30,595 bases of DNA from CAZGOM01 sp964542875. Its GTDB lineage: Bacteria > Planctomycetota > Phycisphaerae > Phycisphaerales > Phycisphaeraceae. The translations under genes were made by a program, and so were the position numbers. The notes below the pieces were generated by a model. That model did not search any database and had not been told where the DNA came from. It saw only the letters and a program-made list of their open reading frames with translations. This document shows positions 7,042 through 15,044 of this stretch, in pieces (position 1 is the stretch's first letter; each line of letters opens with the position of its first letter). The stretch is taken from NCBI GenBank assembly GCA_964542875.1, contig CAZIWA010000064.1, positions 1 through 30,595 of the forward strand. The letters run 5' to 3'.

Positions 7042-8547
7042 ATGCCTATTTTTGAGAACTATCAGCTGGATCAATTTTTCGATGAGCTTTTCAGCGCGCC
7101 AGGCGTGCCGAGGCGGGGGGCTTCCGCGCTTATCGCGAGGCTTAAGGAGCTGCCTCAAGCGGAACTGACGCGCAGGCAGAAGGCCGCGGAAGTTTCGATG
7201 ATGCAGGCGGGCATCACGTTTACGGTTTACGGGAACAACCAGGGGACGGATCGGATCATTCCGTTTGACCTGATTCCGCGGATTATCGAATCACATGATT
7301 GGGAGAAGCTCGAAGCGGGGCTCAAGCAGCGGGTGCGGGCGCTGAACCTGTTTTTGATCGATATTTATGGGGATCAGAAGATCGTCAAGGATGGGGTGAT
7401 CCCTGAGCATGTGATTCATACGGGCAAGAGCTTCCGGCCGCAGTGCGTGGGGCTAAGGCCGCCTCATGATGTGTGGTGCCATATCAACGGGATCGACCTG
7501 GTACGCGATTCCGACGGCACGTTTTATGTGCTGGAGGACAACATGCGTTGCCCTTCGGGCGTGTCGTACGTGCTGGAGAACCGGCAGCTTTTGAAGCGGT
7601 CGTTTCCGCTGGCGTTTACGGCGTCGAAGGTGAAGCCGGTGGACGATTATCCGAATCGGCTTCTGGAGATGCTGCAGTATGTGGCACCCAAGAGCAGCCA
7701 CGCGCCGGTGTGCTGCGTGCTGACGCCCGGGGTATTTAACTCGGCGTATTTCGAGCATGCCTTCCTGGCGCGGCAGATGGGCGTGGAACTGGTGGAGGGG
7801 CGCGACCTTGTGGTGGCCGACGGGTTTGTGCACATGCGCACGACACGCGGCTTTGAGAAGGTGGACGTGATCTACCGGCGCATTGATGACGACTTTATTG
7901 ATCCGCTGGCGTTTAATGCGGATTCCATGCTGGGCGTGCCGGGCATCATGGATGTGTACCGGGCAGGACGGGTGACGCTGGCCAACGCGCCGGGGACGGG
8001 CATCGCCGACGACAAGGTGGTGTATGCGTACGTGCCGGCGATCATCAAGTACTACCTGGGGCAAGACGCGATATTGCCCAATGTGCCGACATACGTGTGC
8101 TGGGACGACAAACAGCGGCAGCATGTGCTGAGCAACCTGGATAAGTTCGTGGTGAAAGCCGCGAACGAAGCGGGCGGCTACGGCATGCTGGTGGGCCCGC
8201 ATGCCTCGCAGGCTGAGCGTGAGGAATTCGCAAGGCGCATCGAGGCGAACCCGAGGAACTACATCGGCCAGCCGACGGTGGCGCTCTCACGGTGCCCGGT
8301 GATCGTGGACGACAATTTTGAAGGCAGGCATGTGGACCTGCGGCCGTATGTGCTTTACGGGCAGGATGTGTACGTGCTGCCCGGCGGGCTGACACGCGTG
8401 GCGCTGAAAAAGGGATCTCTGGTGGTGAACAGCTCCCAAGGCGGCGGCAGCAAAGACACCTGGGTGCTGGAAGACGGCGACCCCAAGGCGAGGCTGAAGC
8501 AACTGCAGAAGCAGATGAGCGATGCCGTGGGCGGGGCGAAGATTTAA
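7042..8547 (+). CDS. Circularly permuted ATP-grasp type 2 protein (amide-ligase-like)
   Basis: A 501-residue protein of the circularly permuted ATP-grasp family (former DUF404/DUF407). The motif VLEDNMRCPSGVSYVLENR (about residues 167-185) and the later KAANEAGGYGMLVGP are family signatures and contribute to nucleotide and metal binding; LSRCPVIVDD and VDLRPYVLYG follow near the C-terminus. ATP-grasp enzymes join a carboxylate to an amine through an acyl phosphate, so the inferred product is an amide or short peptide, with unknown substrate. It is the first of three same-strand genes followed by alpha-E and transglutaminase-like genes, a neighbourhood conserved across many bacteria. Only a weak AAGG lies upstream of the ATG. 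The length is normal for the stand-alone form. Confidence 0.9.
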   Translation: MPIFENYQLDQFFDELFSAPGVPRRGASALIARLKELPQAELTRRQKAAEVSMMQAGITFTVYGNNQGTDRIIPFDLIPRIIESHDWEKLEAGLKQRVRALNLFLIDIYGDQKIVKDGVIPEHVIHTGKSFRPQCVGLRPPHDVWCHINGIDLVRDSDGTFYVLEDNMRCPSGVSYVLENRQLLKRSFPLAFTASKVKPVDDYPNRLLEMLQYVAPKSSHAPVCCVLTPGVFNSAYFEHAFLARQMGVELVEGRDLVVADGFVHMRTTRGFEKVDVIYRRIDDDFIDPLAFNADSMLGVPGIMDVYRAGRVTLANAPGTGIADDKVVYAYVPAIIKYYLGQDAILPNVPTYVCWDDKQRQHVLSNLDKFVVKAANEAGGYGMLVGPHASQAEREEFARRIEANPRNYIGQPTVALSRCPVIVDDNFEGRHVDLRPYVLYGQDVYVLPGGLTRVALKKGSLVVNSSQGGGSKDTWVLEDGDPKARLKQLQKQMSDAVGGAKI

Positions 8548-8632
8548 CGCCGCTATCAGTGGTGAACCGTTTTAGACACAAAAATTGAGGTGTGGTTTCG
8601 CCCATGTCATACGAGTGGCGGCCTCACCCCAG

Positions 8633-8653
8633 CCCTCTCCCAAAGGGAGAGGG
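8633..8653. repeat. CCCTCTCCC-AAA-GGGAGAGGG hairpin repeat
   Basis: A perfect 9-bp inverted repeat with an AAA loop lies between the ATP-grasp and alpha-E genes, preceded by cctcaccccag and followed by gggttag. It has no T-run. Related copies are at 129-149 and 26278-26310, and a half copy lies inside the WbsX gene at 13211-13238. It ends 18 nt before the alpha-E start. Confidence 0.7.
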
Positions 8654-8671
8654 GGTTAGAAGGACAAAGGT

Positions 8672-9628
8672 ATGCTGAGCCGAGTAGCTGATTCGATTTT
8701 CTGGATGAGCCGGATGGTGGAGCGGGCGGAGAACGTGGCCCGGTTCATCGATGTGAACACGCACCTGATGCTGGATTTGCCGGCAGACCAGGGTGAGCAG
8801 TGGGAACCGCTTGTGATCACCAGCGGTGACCATGAAAGCTTTGTGGCCAAGTACGGCACGGCGACACAGGAAACCGTGACGCGGTTCCTGACGTTTGACC
8901 GGACGAACCCGAATTCGATTTTGTCTTGTTTGAATGTGTCGCGGGAGAACGCCCGGGGCGTGCGCGATGTGATCAGCTCCGAAATGTGGGAGAGCCTCAA
9001 CCGGTTTTATCTGCTGGTGCGCGATGCATCGGAGGACCCGGGCCTGAGCGATCTGCATGGGTTTTATCAGCAGGTGAAGAACGCCAGCCACCTGTTTTGC
9101 GGGCTGACGGATAACACGCTGAGCCATAATGAATCGTGGCAGTGGGCGCGCATGGGCCGGATGATGGAACGGGCGGACAAGACCTCGCGCATTCTGGATG
9201 TGAAGTACTACATTCTTCTGCCTCACGTGCATGATGTGGGCACGCCGTACGACAACATCCAATGGGCGGCGCTGCTCAAGAGCGCCAGCGCGCTGGAGAT
9301 GTACCGCAAGCGGTATCAACGGATCATGCCCGAGCGGGTGCTGACATTCCTGATTCTGGACCCTGATTTCCCACGGGCAATCCGGTTTTGCCTCAACGAG
9401 GTGAGCGAGGCGATGCACGCGATCACCGGGTCTGCGCATGGGTCGTTCACCAACCCGGCGGAGCAGCAGCTTGGCCGGCTGCGGGCGGAACTGAACTATG
9501 CGCAGGTGTCGGACATCATTGCGCAGGGTGTGCATGAATATCTGGATGCGTTTCAAGGCAAGCTCAACAGCGTGGGCGGGGAGGTGATTGATCACTTCTT
9601 TCTGGCGCGGCCTTATGTGACGCCGTGA
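8672..9628 (+). CDS. Alpha-E domain protein (DUF403)
   Basis: A 318-residue, almost wholly helical protein. Its start, MLSRVADSIFWMSRMVERAENVARFID, matches the alpha-E family signature (MLSRxAxxxxWxxRxxERAEN), and REN-x-RGVRDVISSEMWESLNRFY near residue 95 is the second conserved block; a duplicated WARMGRMMERADKTSRILDVKY lies near residue 152. Conserved Arg, Glu and Asn residues suggest an active or binding site, but no reaction has been firmly assigned. It always travels with permuted ATP-grasp and transglutaminase-like proteins. The start is supported by AAGGACAAAGG upstream. A gap of 124 bp containing a hairpin repeat separates it from the ATP-grasp gene. Confidence 0.92.
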   Translation: MLSRVADSIFWMSRMVERAENVARFIDVNTHLMLDLPADQGEQWEPLVITSGDHESFVAKYGTATQETVTRFLTFDRTNPNSILSCLNVSRENARGVRDVISSEMWESLNRFYLLVRDASEDPGLSDLHGFYQQVKNASHLFCGLTDNTLSHNESWQWARMGRMMERADKTSRILDVKYYILLPHVHDVGTPYDNIQWAALLKSASALEMYRKRYQRIMPERVLTFLILDPDFPRAIRFCLNEVSEAMHAITGSAHGSFTNPAEQQLGRLRAELNYAQVSDIIAQGVHEYLDAFQGKLNSVGGEVIDHFFLARPYVTP

Positions 9629-9728
9629 GGATGAGAGCGGATTTGTCGGGGGACTTCGACAGGCGAAAGAGGCATTCGCGTTAGAAGTGGTTATGCTTTT
9701 GCGCCTAAAGTTTGGTTGAAGAAACACT

Positions 9729-10574
9729 ATGTATTTTGAAATCCGCCACGTGTTGAAGTACCGGTACAGCAAGCCGGTGTTTATTGAGCCGCTGACCGTT
9801 CGGCTTTCGCCGCGGGAAGACGCTTATCAGAAGCTGGAAATGTTTGATGTGAAGATCGATCCGGCGCCTGCGGGGCAGAGCGTGGTGGTGGATATCGATG
9901 GTCAGAGTGCGATTCAGATCTGGTTCAACGGGTTCCATGAATGGTTGACGGTGACGGTGACGTCGCGGGTGAAGGTGGATCGTGAGCATCCGCTGAACTT
10001 TGTTTTGCCGGAAGGTGCGGTATCGCTGCCGCCGAACTATGAGGCGTCGCTTCGGCATGTGATGAGCCCGTATCTTTGGCTGATGAGCCCCAATGACCCG
10101 GATGTGGATGCGCTGGCGCAACGCATCACCGATGAGACTGAGGGGAACACAGTCAACTTTCTGGTGGGGTTGTGCGAAGAGATTCATAAGACGCACAAGC
10201 TGATTGTGCGTGAGGAAGACGGGCCGTGGCCGCCCGCGCGGACGCTGTGGGAGAAGCAGGGGGCGTGCCGGGATCTTTCGCTGCTGTACATGGATGCGTG
10301 CCGGCGCGCAGGCGTGGCGTGCCGGTTTGTGAGCGGGTATGTAGCCAAGCCCGCACCCGACGGCAACCGGTACCTGCATGCCTGGGTGGAGGTGTATCTG
10401 CCCGGCGCCGGATGGCGAGGGTTTGACCCTTCAACCGGACAGGCCGTCAGGTCGGATTATGTGGCGCTGGCCGGGGCGGCATACCCGGAACTGGCTGCGC
10501 CGACGTCCGGGTATTTCAGGGGGACCGGGGCGACGACGCGGTTGGATTACGAGCTGGAGATCCAGGTGAGCTAA
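9729..10574 (+). CDS. Transglutaminase-like cysteine protease-fold protein
   Basis: A 281-residue protein. Residues 1-100 match the beta-rich N-terminal region of bacterial transglutaminase-like proteins (start MYFEIRHVLKYRYSKPV, then LTVRLSPRE). The core has a full triad: Cys180 in KQGACRDLS, His217 in YLHAWVEV and Asp233 in GWRGFDPSTG. The fold can act as an amide hydrolase or a transamidase. In this three-gene set it may trim or transfer the amide product of the ATP-grasp partner; this is inference. There is no signal peptide, so it acts in the cytoplasm. The ribosome site is weak (GAAGAAACACT). It follows alpha-E by 100 bp and is the last gene of the run. Confidence 0.92.
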   Translation: MYFEIRHVLKYRYSKPVFIEPLTVRLSPREDAYQKLEMFDVKIDPAPAGQSVVVDIDGQSAIQIWFNGFHEWLTVTVTSRVKVDREHPLNFVLPEGAVSLPPNYEASLRHVMSPYLWLMSPNDPDVDALAQRITDETEGNTVNFLVGLCEEIHKTHKLIVREEDGPWPPARTLWEKQGACRDLSLLYMDACRRAGVACRFVSGYVAKPAPDGNRYLHAWVEVYLPGAGWRGFDPSTGQAVRSDYVALAGAAYPELAAPTSGYFRGTGATTRLDYELEIQVS

Positions 10575-10641
10575 GAGCCGGGATCCGATCAGGCAGATTT
10601 AGAACGGCCAATCGTTGACGCACGAACCAGGTGCCTTCCCT

Positions 10642-10683
10642 AAAAAGCACCAAGCCCCGGAGCTAAAGACCTCCAGGGCTTGG
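10642..10683 (-). terminator. Intrinsic terminator for the DUF1328 operon
   Basis: The arms 10650-10662 (CCAAGCCCCGGAG) and 10671-10683 (CTCCAGGGCTTGG) pair with one mismatch. On the minus strand the hairpin is followed by a T-run (complement of A 10642-10646). It therefore ends minus-strand transcription and may also form in the convergent transglutaminase transcript. Confidence 0.8.
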
Positions 10684-10755
10684 CATTGTGCGGGCTTCAC
10701 ATGGGGCTCATTTTGGTGATGCCCGCAGGTCTGGCCTTGCTATGGCGTTTGTGCT

Positions 10756-10929
10756 TTACGACGTCCTGCCGCGGGCGAAAAGGCCCATGATCAGGGACAG
10801 CACGAACAACACCAGGAAGACCAGGAAGAGGATCTGCGCGATGGCCGCTGCGCCGGCTGCGATGCCGGTGAAGCCCAGGACACCAGCGAGGATCGCGATG
10901 AGAAGAAAAGCGAGGGTGTAATAAAGCAT
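10756..10929 (-). CDS. DUF1328 (YtjA-like) small membrane protein
   Basis: A 57-residue protein starting MLYYTLAFLLIAILAGVLGF, with two hydrophobic segments (about residues 3-26 and 31-51) and a short basic tail FARGRTS. The opening and the central GFTGIAAGAAAIAQILF segment match the DUF1328/YtjA family of small inner-membrane proteins, which often sit beside general-stress genes and have no known biochemical role. The start is set by AAAGGATAAGTC just before the ATG. It lies 67 bp downstream of the glycine-zipper gene on the same strand, and a terminator follows 73 bp after its stop, so the pair is probably one operon. Confidence 0.88.
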   Translation of the reverse strand: MLYYTLAFLLIAILAGVLGFTGIAAGAAAIAQILFLVFLVLFVLSLIMGLFARGRTS

Positions 10930-10996
10930 GACTTATCCTTTCGAGTTGCGTTATTTGGAGGCACGTTTTTGGACTAGAAACTTCACTGACTAAAGC

Positions 10997-11575
10997 TTAT
11001 TGCGTCTTGGTATCGGATTGCATCGGGTGATCACTGAGCTGGACCAGGGGGTCAGTCACCATGTTTTGATCGGGGTTTGCGATCCGAGCCCGGGTTTGGT
11101 CCCAGGCGTCTTTGACGGCGGGCCAGGCTTCGTCCCAGATGAGGCAGGAATTTTCCTTGTATTCCTCCCACCGGGCGGCCAGCTTGGGTTCGACTTCCTC
11201 CCAGGCGAGACCGGCGTAAGCCTTGGCGTTTTCAATGCCGTACTTGTAGGCCGGGACGTAGTGTTCGTAGGCGGTGCCTGGGATGTAGTAGGGGGCGAGG
11301 TCTAGGTTGTTTCGCCAGTAGGTGTCATTCCAGGTGGGAGTGAAATTTTCGGCGGCTTCCTTGCCGGCCATGCCGCCGATGACGCCGCCGACGGCTGCAC
11401 CGATAACCATGCCGACGGGCCCGCCGGTGACGGTGCCGAAGAATGCGCCAGTGGCGGCACCGGTGGTGGCGCCGAGGCCGACGCCGACAGGGTGAGCGCC
11501 TGGTGTGCCCGTGAGCGGGTCACGGTTGGCCAGCTTGGCTTCCTGCTTTTCATAAAAGGTCTTTGGGGTCTTCAT
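10997..11575 (-). CDS. Glycine-zipper protein, probable envelope or stress protein
   Basis: A 192-residue protein of unassigned function. Residues 26-72 form a Gly-rich segment with regular small residues (GVGLGATTGAATGAFFG, then GMVIGAAVGGVIGGMAG), a glycine zipper expected to span or insert into a membrane. The rest is acidic and Trp/Tyr-rich (LDLAPYYIPGTAYEHYVPAY, WEEVEPKLAARWEEYKENS), resembling short soluble stress proteins with repeated aromatic-acid blocks. There is no N-terminal signal. The frame is open to 11722, but AAGGAGCGAGCC directly before the ATG at 11575 fixes the start. With the following DUF1328 gene it suggests an envelope-stress operon, inferred from similar pairings elsewhere. 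Confidence 0.8.
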   Translation of the reverse strand: MKTPKTFYEKQEAKLANRDPLTGTPGAHPVGVGLGATTGAATGAFFGTVTGGPVGMVIGAAVGGVIGGMAGKEAAENFTPTWNDTYWRNNLDLAPYYIPGTAYEHYVPAYKYGIENAKAYAGLAWEEVEPKLAARWEEYKENSCLIWDEAWPAVKDAWDQTRARIANPDQNMVTDPLVQLSDHPMQSDTKTQ

Positions 11576-11722
11576 GGCTCGCTCCTTGGTGAAGTACCGT
11601 TTCACTGAATACACCCTATCCCTTGTGGTACAGGCTTTAAATTGGGAAATGCCGCATCTATGGGTGGGGGGATATTGAGGGCGGCATAGGAGAAACGCTG
11701 TAGTGATTGCAGTGGACCGCAA

Positions 11723-11998
11723 TTAGGGAGTGGAGGGAGTAAATGGAAAGTAGAGCCGTGGAGTTGAGTCGGAGTTGGATTCCGGTGGTGTGAGCGTTTG
11801 GGAATAAGCGAAAAACGACAGGAAAAGGATGAAGTGAAGGAGGGAGGGATTGTAGGGGCGACGGGTGTAGTGGTGGGGGCAGCGTTGCACGCGAGCGGTG
11901 GTGTCGCGCTGCATCAAAGTGGAGAGGTGGCCGTCTTCCCCGGGCCAGACGACCATGTGAAAGTGATTGGGCATGAGGCAGTGGGCCAGCATGCGCAT
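11723..11998 (-). pseudogene. Broken REP-associated tyrosine transposase (RAYT) fragment
   Basis: The start MRMLAHCLMPNHFHMVVWPGEDGHLSTLMQ contains the HUH motif region (MPNHFH) and following block that are diagnostic of REP-associated Y1 transposases, which run to about 180-230 residues. After residue 35 the similarity fades (RDTTARVQRCPHHYTR still recalls the helix with HVQRWH in intact proteins) and then becomes unrelated Pro/Ser/Phe-rich sequence. An in-frame TAA lies four codons upstream of the first ATG, so the N-terminal part is missing, and the catalytic Tyr region is lost. It is a decayed remnant, probably immobile. Confidence 0.7.
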
Positions 11999-12110
11999 GG
12001 ACTTTGGTTACATGCGATTGTCCTGAGGTGCTTGCGGTGAGCTGTTTTAAATACCGGATATAGTGTGAGCATCAGATGTTGTGTTTGTTACGGCAACAAT
12101 TCAGGGGTGA

Positions 12111-12305
12111 ATGGCCATGGGTCTAAAGATATTGAAATGGGCGATGTTTCTTGTCGCAGCGCTTTTCACGGCGATGGCACTCGCCGAAATGCGTGCGATT
12201 GGGTTGGCGGCCGTGGCAGGTGGGCTTTGGGTTTCATTTACGATGCTTTATCTTTACGACAGGCATTTCAATGGGGGCGAGGATGAAGCGGGTTCAAAGA
12301 AATAG
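12111..12305 (+). CDS. Small two-helix membrane protein of unknown function
   Basis: A 64-residue protein with two hydrophobic helices, about residues 7-27 (ILKWAMFLVAALFTAMALAEM) and 30-50 (IGLAAVAGGLWVSFTMLYLY), and a charged tail (DRHFNGGEDEAGSKK). AGGGGTGA directly before the ATG at 12111 can act as a ribosome site, best for the second ATG at 12117. I recognise no family. It precedes the phosphatase gene by 72 bp on the same strand. Confidence 0.6.
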   Translation: MAMGLKILKWAMFLVAALFTAMALAEMRAIGLAAVAGGLWVSFTMLYLYDRHFNGGEDEAGSKK

Positions 12306-12377
12306 TGCCCGGCAGTGGGTGTGAGATTGAGCGGGCTCGGAGCGGTAGACTGTGGTTTTTCAGCAAAGGTTTTTTTC

Positions 12378-12956
12378 GTGGAAACACTGCCAAAGCTTTT
12401 TCTGATCCGGCATGGCGATACTCAGTGGACTCAGACCGGGCAGCACACCGGGCGGACGGATAAGCCGCTGATCGAGCTGGGCCTGCAGCGGGCGCGGGAG
12501 TTGAAGCAGCGGCTGGATGGGATTCCCTTTACGCATGTGTTCACCAGCCCTCTGATCCGGGCGAAGCACACGTGCGAGCTGGCGGGGTTTGGCGACCGGG
12601 CCGAGATCAATCCCGATCTGATGGAATGGCACTATGGGGATTATGAGGGGCTTACATCAGCTCAGATCAAACAGTTGAATCCGACATGGGATTTGTTTCA
12701 CGAGGGCGTTCCCAATGGGGAGTCACCGGCAGATGTGGCGGCGAGGGCGGACCGGATCGTGGCGGCCGCAAGGAAGTACGAAGGGAATGTCGTGGCGTTT
12801 TCCAGCGGACACATCATCCGGATGATCGCGGCAAGGTGGCTGGGGTTGGCGCCGGGACAAGCGCGGATTTTTTACTGCACGACGGCGAGCATCGGGGTGC
12901 TGGGGTATGAGCACACGCTGGCGCAGCCGGTGATTCATTTGTGGAATAGAACGTGA
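12378..12956 (+). CDS. Histidine phosphatase superfamily protein (phosphoglycerate-mutase-like)
   Basis: A 192-residue enzyme of the branch-1 histidine phosphatase fold. The catalytic His is in LIRHGDTQW (His12, transiently phosphorylated). SPLIRAKHT holds Arg61, MEWHYGDYEG holds the acid Glu83, and FSSGHIIRM holds the second His145, so the active site is complete. Typical substrates are phosphomonoesters such as sugar phosphates or the cobalamin intermediate alpha-ribazole phosphate; none can be chosen here. The frame is open from 12315, but the first 21 residues do not fit the fold. The GTG at 12378, preceded by AAAGG nine bases upstream, is chosen. It converges on the WbsX gene with 31 bp between stops. 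Confidence 0.88.
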   Translation: METLPKLFLIRHGDTQWTQTGQHTGRTDKPLIELGLQRARELKQRLDGIPFTHVFTSPLIRAKHTCELAGFGDRAEINPDLMEWHYGDYEGLTSAQIKQLNPTWDLFHEGVPNGESPADVAARADRIVAAARKYEGNVVAFSSGHIIRMIAARWLGLAPGQARIFYCTTASIGVLGYEHTLAQPVIHLWNRT

Positions 12957-12987
12957 GGGGTGAAGAGGATGACAAGGGAATGCGGGG

Positions 12988-14154
12988 TTATTGAGGTGCT
13001 TTGCCGAAGGCGTTTTTGACGGCTTTGAGATAGCCTTCGCCGTAACGTTTTTCGGGCAGCAGATAACAGCCTTCGGTCCACTCATTCCAGGCGTTGATGA
13101 AGACGGCGTTGAGTGCCGGGCGGTGGGTTTGGCAGTGTTTGAGTGCGTATTTACAGAGCGTTTCGAGCCGTTTGGGCGTGTTGCCCTGGACGACGTGGAT
13201 GTAGGGGTAGTCTCGCTTACCGGAGAGGGGTGAGGGGGCAAAGGGCCAGGGTATGTCGGGTTGGCAGCGGGGAGTGACGTCCCAGCCGGTGGTGACGACG
13301 GGGGCGAAGGGGAGCGATGTCTGGGCCATGAGCTCCCAGTGGCGTTGGTGCGCGGCGATGACGTCCGGGTATTGCTCGATGGGGTTGTCGGTGGTTGCAC
13401 CGCCCAGGACGTTGGAGGCGAGGCCCGCCGCGCTGCTGATGACGTTGTAGGTGCTGGTGCTGGCGAAGCCGGCGTCCTGAAGAAGCTCGACGCGGTCAGG
13501 GACGAAGAGCATGGCGTTTAGATGGAGCTTGGGGAGCCTGGCTTTGGCGAGCTTTTTGTTGGTGGCGTTGAGGAGGGTTTTGAAGGCTTTTTGGCCGCCT
13601 ACTTCGGCGACGAGGCGGTGAGGCTCAAAGAGGCTCAGGAAGAGTTCGCCTTCGACGAGCCAGTGATTGGGCTGGTTGAAGTAGTGGTCGATGCAGTAAT
13701 CGATGACGCGGTGCCAGTCGGTGGGCGAGTGGCGCGAGGGGAGCCAGGAATTCCACTTTTGGCCATAGGGAGCGGGGAAATAGTCGGCCCAGTGGTGGTT
13801 GGCCCACATGAGGGCGAACTTGATGCGGTCTTTGTTCTTGGCTTTGAGGAGACCGTTTTCAAGCGCCTCGTGCATGAGTTTCACGCCGGAGTACCAGTAC
13901 CAGTCGACGAGGAAGACATCGATGCCGTGGTCTGCGGCGAGGGCGATTTCCCTGGCGGCCCAGGCGGGGTCTGATTCATCAAAGCAGCCCCAGGTGGGTT
14001 TGAGAGGCTGGTAGTGGCCTTTGAAGCGCGGCTTGGCATTTTTGAGGAGCTCCCATTCCGTCCAGCCTTCGCCTTTCCAGGCGGAGGCGTGCTGGTAGTT
14101 GTGCCAGAGGGGGCAGTAGACCGCGGCGACTTGGGGTCGGGGATGGGTGGGCAT
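12988..14154 (-). CDS. WbsX / GH99-like glycan-associated protein
   Basis: A 388-residue protein of the WbsX family (GH99-like TIM barrel). Signatures are AAVYCPLWHNYQHA at the start, GIDVFLVDWYWYSG near residue 80, FALMWANHHW, and the C-terminal FINAWNEWTEGCYLLP. Members occur in polysaccharide biosynthesis clusters and some resemble endo-mannosidase glycoside hydrolases; the activity is not settled. No signal peptide is seen. The start is uncertain: the ATG at 14154 is preferred, but a GTG at 14187 in the same frame is possible, and neither has a Shine-Dalgarno site. It follows a prepilin-like gene by 51 bp and is probably cotranscribed. A run encoding APSPLSGKR looks derived from a dispersed nucleotide repeat (13211-13238). 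Confidence 0.82.
   Translation of the reverse strand: MPTHPRPQVAAVYCPLWHNYQHASAWKGEGWTEWELLKNAKPRFKGHYQPLKPTWGCFDESDPAWAAREIALAADHGIDVFLVDWYWYSGVKLMHEALENGLLKAKNKDRIKFALMWANHHWADYFPAPYGQKWNSWLPSRHSPTDWHRVIDYCIDHYFNQPNHWLVEGELFLSLFEPHRLVAEVGGQKAFKTLLNATNKKLAKARLPKLHLNAMLFVPDRVELLQDAGFASTSTYNVISSAAGLASNVLGGATTDNPIEQYPDVIAAHQRHWELMAQTSLPFAPVVTTGWDVTPRCQPDIPWPFAPSPLSGKRDYPYIHVVQGNTPKRLETLCKYALKHCQTHRPALNAVFINAWNEWTEGCYLLPEKRYGEGYLKAVKNAFGKAPQ
13211..13238. repeat. Repeat-derived segment inside the WbsX gene
   Basis: On the minus strand this reads cccctcacccctctccggtaa followed by gcgaga, very like the left half of the intergenic repeat at 8622-8653 (ctcaccccagccctctccc). It is in frame and encodes PSPLSGK in a loop between the WDVTPR and GNTPKRLE blocks. 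Confidence 0.45.
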
Positions 14155-14205
14155 GGGTTTGAGATGCGCGATGGGTGAAGGAATCACGGGCGGCAGGAAG
14201 GGGCA

Positions 14206-15006
14206 TCAGTCGTTGAATTTGTAGTGGGCGGCGAGCCAGGTGTTGCCGACGGTTTTACCCCAGAAGCTGCGATGAACCCAGGGGATTTCGGCTGACCAGT
14301 TTTCGACCTGGGCCTCGGCGATGGTGTAGTTGTCATGAAAGGGGGCGTTGCCAATGTTGACGTACTGGGCGCGGCCGTCCATGTAAGCGACGGTGTTGCC
14401 GGCGCCGCGGTGCTGGGCGGTGGAGGCGAGAGTGCCTGAGACGAAGGTGTTGGTGAGGCTGTAGTAGGGGATGGCCATGTAGTAGATGGAATCGCCGGCC
14501 GCTCCTCCGCACCACATGAGGCCGGTGCTCTGGACGTTCTGCAATTCCTCCAGGCGGTAGGACTGGTCGCGCACCATGACGGCGCTGATCATTTTGTAGC
14601 GGAGCGTGTTGTTGACGGCGTAGAGGTAATGGGGGAAGCCGCCGGTGCTGGTGCCCAGGACTTTGGATTGGCAGAGCAGGGCGTAGGGCTTGTCTTCGCG
14701 AAAGTTCGTGCCGTTGGGGTTACCGAGCTGGGCGTAGGGGCGCAGTTGAGCGTACCAGGAGCCGTAGTTGTAGCCGGTGGTGCCGTAGAGCGGGGGCATG
14801 AAGTTCTTGAAGTCGTTGAAGTAGGTGAGGAAGTGGTAGGCGCCCGAGCGGATATTGGCGAGATCGCGCACTTGCTCCGCGCGTTCGCGTGCTTTGGAGA
14901 GAGAAGGGAGCACGAAAGCGAGCAAGACGCTGATGATGGCGATGACGACGAGGAGTTCGACAATGGTGAAGGCTTTGAGGGATGAGGTTTTGCGGTGTGC
15001 GTGCAT
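14206..15006 (-). CDS. Prepilin-like protein with type II secretion/pilin leader and DG motif
   Basis: A 266-residue protein with a short basic leader, the prepilin peptidase site and transmembrane helix (KAFTIVELLVVIAIISVLLAFVLPSL, about residues 11-36), and a large soluble domain. The end has an H-x9-DG motif (QHRGAGNTVAYMDGRAQYV) typical of the large planctomycete and lentisphaeral family of prepilin-like proteins. A prepilin peptidase would cut after the residue before Phe13 and N-methylate it. The soluble domain is probably displayed on a pseudopilus or membrane; the function is unknown. It heads a likely operon with the WbsX gene and has a promoter candidate about 110 bp upstream. Confidence 0.87.
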   Translation of the reverse strand: MHAHRKTSSLKAFTIVELLVVIAIISVLLAFVLPSLSKARERAEQVRDLANIRSGAYHFLTYFNDFKNFMPPLYGTTGYNYGSWYAQLRPYAQLGNPNGTNFREDKPYALLCQSKVLGTSTGGFPHYLYAVNNTLRYKMISAVMVRDQSYRLEELQNVQSTGLMWCGGAAGDSIYYMAIPYYSLTNTFVSGTLASTAQHRGAGNTVAYMDGRAQYVNIGNAPFHDNYTIAEAQVENWSAEIPWVHRSFWGKTVGNTWLAAHYKFND

Positions 15007-15044
15007 GGGTGCTCCGGGGGGCGCGGGCGGAGAGAGTCGATTGG

